Shown: positions 57,770-64,000 of the stretch, in pieces
Position numbering within the stretch: the first letter of the stretch is position 1
Layout of the letters: every line of letters starts with the position of its first letter
From: Alligator mississippiensis
Lineage: Eukaryota > Chordata > Crocodylia > Alligatoridae
Reading direction: 5' to 3'
NCBI RefSeq assembly: GCF_030867095.1
Contig: NC_081827.1
Span: 49,454,501 to 49,518,500, forward strand
DNA length: 64,000 nt
Notes under the pieces: model-generated
Seen by the model: only the letters and a program-made list of their open reading frames with translations
What the model was told of the DNA's origin: nothing
Database searches by the model: none
Program-made: the position numbers and the translations under genes

Positions 57770-59748
57770 CTTTAAACATTTAATTTTTATTCTTTTTTAA
57801 AACATGCCACGTGAATAACCATAACAGCAAGACTGAGTAAAGGTGGCCAACAAAATTGAAAAGGCTAGATTGTATTACATACCTCGTGTGTGATAAGAAA
57901 TCTGTGACACTGCTTCAGTGAAGAACATAATACATCATATTATAGACACTTAACAGTTGTAACCAGATAATCTATATTTATATAAATCAGCAGCACGTAC
58001 CCATCACAAAGTGAAAATAATGTTCATATACCTTTGTATACATGTCATTCTGGTTTACAGAGCTGTATTAGGTACATAGGGGAAATGTTCCTTTATAGTT
58101 AAGGTTTAAAGTTATAAACCAGCTAAAAAAGTGAATTAAACAAGTGGATAGAATTGGACAAGCAGATCAACCACACCCCTTGACATATGTAAGAGCATCT
58201 ATCTAATCAAAATCCTGGGATAAAAAAAAAATGCTTTAAATATCACAATGTTGCTGATAATACAAAAGATAGGCAGGGCTGCATTTACCACAGCCCATTT
58301 TTAACAGAAAATAAACAATTCTCATAAATACTTACTTCCAACACTTCTGCATACCTCTCTTGACGCAAAACATTTATGTGCCCTACTTTACACTCAAATA
58401 TGAAAAAATATATTTTCTTGGTACACTTGAATTGCACAACAGTAGTTTCGAAGATCTATACAACCTCATCAGTGAACTTTCTAGTTTCATTTTCTGCACT
58501 GTCCCACATATTCTACATAATTTTGCAAGAATACAAGTATTATAGAAATTATGCATCAAGGAAAATCAATAAAGTGACATTTACATAAGTACAAAATATA
58601 CAGCAACAGTAAAGTCTCATTAAATACAAATATATAGATTAGTTGATTGTCCCAAGCTATTAAACTAACACCTTATTTTAAGGGGTAAACTTCTGCGAAA
58701 CTTCTCTCATGTGGCAGATTGAACAACAACAAGAAGGTAAATTATTAATTCCCATGTGCTTCAATAGAATAGGGTTCCTTTTCCTCACAGTGCTGCAAGC
58801 AGAGTTCCTGCTGATGAGTACCGTGCATTCCTCTCTCCGTACACAATTCTGAACAGTATGAGTGACACCCATGGTAGTGTCATGCCACTGAAGTCATTGT
58901 GAAACCCTAGATGGGGGGTTGTGTCACATCACTACTAAATTACCATATGTTCTTGCATATAATCTGCACCTTGCCCCCCAAACCAGCTGGTAGAAATTGG
59001 GGTGAACATATATGTGAGGTATAAGGTTCTTCGGGGTTCAGAAATTTGGTAGTGAGGAAGCAGTGGTAGTGTTAATTTCCATGGCTCCCCTGTCACCACA
59101 TTTCTGGACCTGTGGAGAGTACCTCAACTGGGTGATGTGGACTTGCGCACTACCTCTATCCAGCATAGAAGCACACCAGCTCTGGGTCTGGCGTGCAGGG
59201 TCAGGCCCGTTCACTGGGTTGGTTCAGTCCCCATTTGGTGGTGGGGGTGGCAGCAGGCTCAAGAACAGGCGTGGCTCCTTTGTAGCTGCTACGCAGATAC
59301 TTAAAGGTAAGAATTTTTTCCTTTCATGACACTTTTTCAGAAACAGGATATATGTTATATTCCAGGGCAGGGCGTATGCAAGAAAATACAGCAACTAGTA
59401 TTTGCAGTATGAATAAAGTCAGAGAAGTTTAATGTGCTATTATTAGGGAGTTTACATATACTTCTGCAAGAATTCTCCTGAAATCTGACAATCTTTGTAC
59501 CATTGAAATAAAGTGTTGCCAACATAGCCCACATATTTTTTGTTGTTAAAACAGACAAGAAAATTATCTAGTTTATCTTAAATTGATCCCTTGAAAAGTA
59601 AATAATTTTCAGAAAAATACTGTGTCCCCATTTTAAACCAGCCATTTTAATCCTAAAAGTTTTGGAATGAACAGTAATTGCTTTTATGTTACATTAGCAA
59701 AGAGGTATAATACCATTTAAGATTACAGCAGTATTGTGTTCCTGATGT
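57770..59748 (-). other. CAV2: CAV2 3' UTR (inferred extent)
   Basis: This is AT-rich sequence after the CAV2 stop codon. A minus-strand AATAAA at 57786-57791 is a plausible end and would give a UTR of about 2 kb. A MITE-like repeat at 58941-59390 lies inside it. The 3' end is uncertain because other T-rich sites exist. Confidence 0.4.
58941..59390. mobile_element. MITE-like repeat within the CAV2 3' UTR
   Basis: The left end TACCATATGTTCTTGCATAT pairs with the right end GCGTATGCAAGAAAATACA. The interior is moderately GC-rich (GGTGGTGGGGGTGGCAGCAG). Class uncertain; the ends resemble DNA-transposon MITEs with TTTTCTTGCATA termini. Confidence 0.5.
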
Positions 59749-59899
59749 TTATTCTTGGTCCAGGCGTATATTGACTGCAGCAAAACAACGGCCCATGCTC
59801 TGGCATAATGGTGCAATAAGAACATCTGTCATGCTCTTCCATACAGTCTGCACTGAAGGTAAGACCATGAGACAGGTCTTTACAAAAGGTATCACAATC
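59749..59899 (-). CDS. CAV2: Caveolin-2, last coding exon (residues 114-162)
   Basis: Caveolin-2 co-assembles with caveolin-1 in the ER and Golgi and depends on it to reach caveolae. The acceptor TTTCTAG is followed by G, which completes the Trp113 codon (phase 2), then 49 codons and TAA. The reading [20 protein letters not shown] then [18 protein letters not shown] closely matches the mammalian C-terminus, and the palmitoylated cysteines 122 and 145 fall at the expected positions. The ending IRLDQE replaces human LQLSQD. The gene lies upstream of CAV1 in the same orientation, as in other vertebrates. Exons 1 and 2 (the latter with the FEDVIAEP block) were not found before base 64000, so the gene is cut by the window edge. 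Confidence 0.96.
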
Positions 59900-60678
59900 C
59901 TAGAAAGAAGAAAATGGAAGATTAAACAACTGTATACAATCCAAATTTATCAAAGGGTTTTTAAAGATAGTTTAAAACCACAGAAAACTGAAAGCTTAGC
60001 TGTGTTGGGAAGCATTTTATGCCACGCACTGTGGCCCTTATAGGTAAGCTCCATCTCAATAAAGCAGGTATTCTTTATAATGTCAATGTAAATAACAAAA
60101 AGAACCAAAAACACCAAATGTAAAAATTAATAAAGTCACAGTCTGTAAAATTCTGTATTATACCTAATGGAAGTCTTACTGATTTGCTAAATTATGTCAA
60201 GTAGCTATAGTCTCCTTGACAGGGATGTCAAACTCTATTCTAATTGCATTAGCTTTTAAAACATAAGGGTTCAGTTCTGCTCCCTTTTAATTGCCAAACT
60301 CTCACAGATTCCAAAAGAAGCAGTAAGAAAGAAACAAAACTGTTCCTACCAAGTCTAATGATACAGCTATGTAAATACTATATATTTTCAGGCAGTCCCA
60401 GTCTGAACACAAAGATGGAACAGAAATGATTACATTTAAAAACTTAAAAAGGGATGTCCCCAGATTCAAACAACTATGTCGAAGTGAGTTTTGCAGTGTT
60501 TCTTTGCTTGGTTTCTGAGCCATTATTGAATCTCTGCTAAAACAGCATGTATAGTTCACACCCTAAACAACTGTGAATGCTGCAATATGCATGTAATGCA
60601 AGACTGCATGCTTGACTGCAGTGGGTGACTACCATGACTGTGTAGTATCACAGTGTACTAGATATATAAACTCTAGAG

Positions 60679-60901
60679 CACAGGTTGGCAATGTTTTTGG
60701 GCAGGGTGCCAAAAACATCCGTAACCTCAGCTTGTAAAGATGTTGGCATGCCAAGGTCAGACTGGCTGCAAGGGGCTCGATCCTTGTTGTGGCAGCACAG
60801 CCCTGGCTCCTTCCCCACCATCTGCCCCAAGGTGTGCATGCCAAGCAAAACGCCTTTGTGTGCCACACTCTGGCACTTGTGCCGGAGGTTGCCTACCCCT
60901 G
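60679..60901. mobile_element. hAT MITE with perfect 8-bp target duplication
   Basis: CTCTAGAG flanks both sides (60671-60678 and 60902-60909). Ends CACAGGTTGGCAATG and TTGCCTACCCCTG form TIRs (10/13). The interior includes GGCAGGGTGCC and GTGTGCCACACTCTGGCAC. Inserted in CAV2 intron 2. Confidence 0.88.
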
Positions 60902-63394
60902 CTCTAGAGCATATATTACCGTGACTGATTTGGGGTTTTAACTGGAAAATACTGATAGAAACACACATTTAAAAAATCAGTTTCTCTCTAAAAAACACTA
61001 ACAAAACCCAGAAACATTTGCTCATTTTGTGTTGACTCCATTCCTTTCCCAGCACAGTTTGTTTACACTGCTCTCTCCTTCATAGCCAGCGCAAATGCAC
61101 TTGAGGTAAGTGGCTGCAAATGCTTGCATTTCTTTGGACGCTTCATTGATATGGAAGATTTTGAAAAACTGGAGAAGCAATTAAAAAAAAAAAAAGCAAC
61201 ATACCCTCAAAACCCTGACAGGCAAAATCCTCAGAATAACATGTCTATGATTATCAGGATTTCATTGCAGAAGGCAACAAATACAAGAAAATGCTAAGGC
61301 GCAAGTACCGCAGAGCTACAATATGTGATATGTCAGAACAAAATTGCTAGGTAATGCTAAACATACCTTCAAGTTACTTTTTTATTAAATATTATAGCTG
61401 CTTTTCATACTAAATGTGTGTTGTAAAAGCAGTGTAGGGTTAGTGCCAGGAAGATGCATTACATGTTAAGCCAAGGATTCAAGAACAATGATGCAAAGTT
61501 CAAATGGTACTGCAAGTCTTTTAATATAATAAAAACGTAATAAATAAAAAAAAATTATAAAAAATTAGGTAATTCTTATTTAGACAAGAATTTTGGAAAG
61601 AGTGCTGGAAGAAAAATATATCTTCCAACAAACAAAAGATTTCAAAACCTCCAACTTTGGGATATCTACATATAACCAAAAAAACCCTGCCTAAAATAAA
61701 GCCTGAAAAATAAAATTAACAAGTACTTACAAACAGACGCCCTACATGTTATATTCAGTAGACCGGTTGTTAGATAAATTTGTTTAATTGCCCAAGAACT
61801 GAGGTTATGGTCCTATAGCCATCCTTACACAGGGTTTTATCAGAGAAAAGCAGTTTAACATTTAAGGCTGGGGCTCTACAGAGGTGTACTGGAGAATCTC
61901 ACATGTATTCCACCAGTTCTCTCCTTGACTAGATCCACCTATTTTGTGGGACACTGCAGGGCCTGCTAAATCAAAGCTGGAGGGTGTACAGGCACTGCAG
62001 TTCCCCCAAGGACAGGCTTCCCCTCACTGAGAGCCAACAGTCTTAGTTTCAAGTTGTGGATCAAGCCCATAGGGTTTTAATGGAGTGAAAGACTTAATTG
62101 CACGTGACATTAAAGAATCATAACAGATTCAGTAAGCTTCAAGCAATATAGAAGTATTACTGACAAACCTACCCCACAGAAAACCATATTGATTCTGTAG
62201 ATTTTACTTAGAGGAGACTCTTGTTAAGTCAGTGGGAGTTTTGTCTGAAAAGGCTTTGTAGGTTGTGACAGGCTGCATGGTGCTAAAATATGTTGTGGCA
62301 TTTTTTGCAATAACCTAGCATTGTTCCAAGAATATATATGATTTTGCATGCCCTGCATTCTCCTCTCCTTACAGCTCACTTGAGTAAGTGCCTACCAATG
62401 TGAGCAAAGCTGGCATATTATAGGCCAAGTTCTATTAAATTGTGTAGCCTCTGAAAAGACAGTCTATTGGGCACTGCTGCCCACTCCATCACTAGGCTGA
62501 AGTTAGTGGAGGGTGTCTGGCATCTATGCCCTATGCTGTATTAGAACAGTAGTTACACACATCTGCTCATAACATACTCCAATTAGATCCTCCTTCCTTT
62601 ACTCGGGACTTTGAGGCATACCACAACATTTTCTGGGTGCCCTGATGACAGTTCTTACTCTCTGGGTGACCGTAATTTTCCTTCTTACTTCAGCTCTCAG
62701 AGAAGGGAAGGAATCCAGGCACTGTGCCATAATATGCTAAGCTTTAATGTTAATATTTAATCTTAGTATAAACTAATCTTAGAGCAAGTTTGAGTAGACA
62801 AGAATCCATACAGCTGCTGAACTCCATTTCAACCTTCTTTCATCTCCTTCCCTATGGTCTCTAAGTCTCCTTCAAAGCTACTTCCCCAGTATCTTTGTTT
62901 ATAAATTTTACTCTATGCTAATTCTTAAGGGATCTCACGTCAGGAGTTCGGTGCCGCTCAGAGAGAGCAGAGAACATTCAATTTCCATTGACTTCACTGA
63001 TAAATATGACTGCTCTGAACACACAGCCTGCCATCTCTTCATTCAGATCTGTCCCTGTAAACTGCTCCTCTCACAAAATCTTTCAACGTGAAATTGTTAA
63101 TCAAGGTTTCAAATATCTGAACCATTCTGTGGTTGGATTATTCCATTTTTTTATCATTACTACTTACTGTAGTAATGCCCACGGACTCCTATCAAATCCA
63201 CTCTATAGAAGGAAGTATATTTTAGGATTATTTAACTCTTAAATCATCAACTCTTGGGAGCATGAATTGTCACTATTTGGGGGGGAGAGGGTTAGCATTA
63301 TGGAAACCTTGAATAAAATTGGTGCTAAGGTAACAGAAGCAACCTTCTTCATAGCCCACTGCAAGTCAAAAAGTCAGTCACTGGGTCTAGAGTT

Positions 63395-63490
63395 ATAGAA
63401 TCATAAGGTCGGGTGGGCCATTTACAGCCAGGCACCCAACGCCCTGCACAGATGCCATTTCTAAACCATTCTATGTACGCAATTTTTTTT
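63395..63490 (-). mobile_element. Possible CR1 3' tail (weak)
   Basis: TTATAGAATCATAAGGTCGG then GTGGGCCATTTACAGCC resembles an antisense CR1 tail; little else remains. Confidence 0.35.
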
Positions 63491-64000
63491 GACTGCAATA
63501 TCTATCTCTTGGGGTATTCATGAAAATACTCAAAATGAGCATTACTATATTTATGAGAGTGTCCCTTGATGTATAACATAATAAGTGAGCCAACAAAGTA
63601 GAACCAAAACTATGGTCCCTACAAGCACCTTGGTAGCATTCAGAAGTATAGCAAGGAAAACCATCCAATCTGCTTCCACCTCGGCAGCCAAGAACCAGGT
63701 AGCAGAGATGAGAGGAGAGACACCTTTTATAGTAGGGCAGCATCACAACATAAAGTCAGGACTCCGTACCACGATGATTTTATGGCTCTCTCTAATCTGA
63801 TTTTGTCGGTGAGGATGCAAGGTTGAGTGCCACAGCTATAAACTGTGTTAATGGAATTGTGAAGAGCAAGGGGATAGACATGTTGTATACCTGCCCAATT
63901 CCTTACAGCTAAATCACAGGCTGTGCACCTTAGTAAGCGGTGGATGGAAATCCACCTGCCACCCTAAACAAAGGCAGAAGCTCGAAGTTGTCTACGTCCT

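Larger units (their letters stand above)
59900..64000 (-). other. CAV2 intron 2, partial
   Basis: This AT-rich sequence lies upstream of the CAV2 last exon. It holds a hAT MITE (60679-60901), an A run near 61181 and a possible CR1 tail near 63.4 kb. I found no caveolin-2 exon 2 signature here on either strand, so the exon should lie beyond the window. Confidence 0.7.

Noticed and set aside
59771-60043. 90-codon plus-strand frame over the CAV2 exon
   Set aside because: It is the antisense shadow of CAV2 exon 3, whose minus-strand reading matches caveolin-2.
59900-64000. Search for CAV2 exon 2
   Set aside because: No FEDVIAEP-type block or matching splice sites were seen on the minus strand, so the exon is taken to lie outside the window.
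1-64000. Endogenous retrovirus, Polinton or other capsid-bearing element
   Set aside because: No gag, protease, integrase, envelope or capsid signature and no convincing LTR pair were recognised. The block at 1-930 remains unassigned.

Overview
The window is nuclear DNA from a vertebrate, most likely a non-avian sauropsid. A crocodilian fits best and a turtle is the main alternative. Three things point there: the caveolin-1 third exon reads like the bird and reptile form; CR1 is the main LINE; and there are many fairly young hAT-type DNA transposons and foldback MITEs, unlike a bird or a placental mammal. The species call is inference.

Only two host genes are visible, both on the minus strand and in the head-to-tail CAV2-CAV1 order known from other vertebrates. 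CAV1 is complete: exon 1 (48443-48472), exon 2 (47898-48062) and exon 3 (11607-11948), giving 178 residues. A CpG island promoter lies at 47.7-48.8 kb, intron 2 is 36 kb long, and a likely 1.9 kb 3' UTR ends near 9.7 kb. CAV2 is represented by its last coding exon (59749-59899) plus 3' UTR and part of intron 2; its earlier exons should lie beyond base 64000. The two products are partners in caveolar coats. The main oddity in the genes is that caveolin-1 has histidine where the Src-phosphorylated Tyr14 normally sits, and also at position 42.

The rest is intergenic or intronic DNA rich in mobile elements. Bases 1-9.7 kb (downstream of CAV1, toward where MET would be expected) hold an unidentified GC-rich block, CR1 tails and several hAT or foldback MITEs. 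Intron 2 holds the most: a hAT nested inside a hAT (12379-14920), a near full-length BED-finger hAT split by a CR1 (18609-23110), a composite long-TIR element (25355-26858), a CR1 reverse transcriptase fragment (30205-31510), an older hAT relic (31580-33690), an old non-CR1 LINE (37430-38570) and then a repeat-poor stretch (about 39-46.6 kb). The CAV1-CAV2 interval holds a Tigger-like MITE, a CR1 split by a hAT with a perfect 8-bp target duplication, and more CR1 tails.

I found no novel multi-gene system, no CRISPR array, no recognisable retrovirus or Polinton genes, and no convincing structural RNA gene. The most informative signals are the caveolin-1 tyrosine replacements and the nested transposons, whose target-site duplications date them relative to each other.
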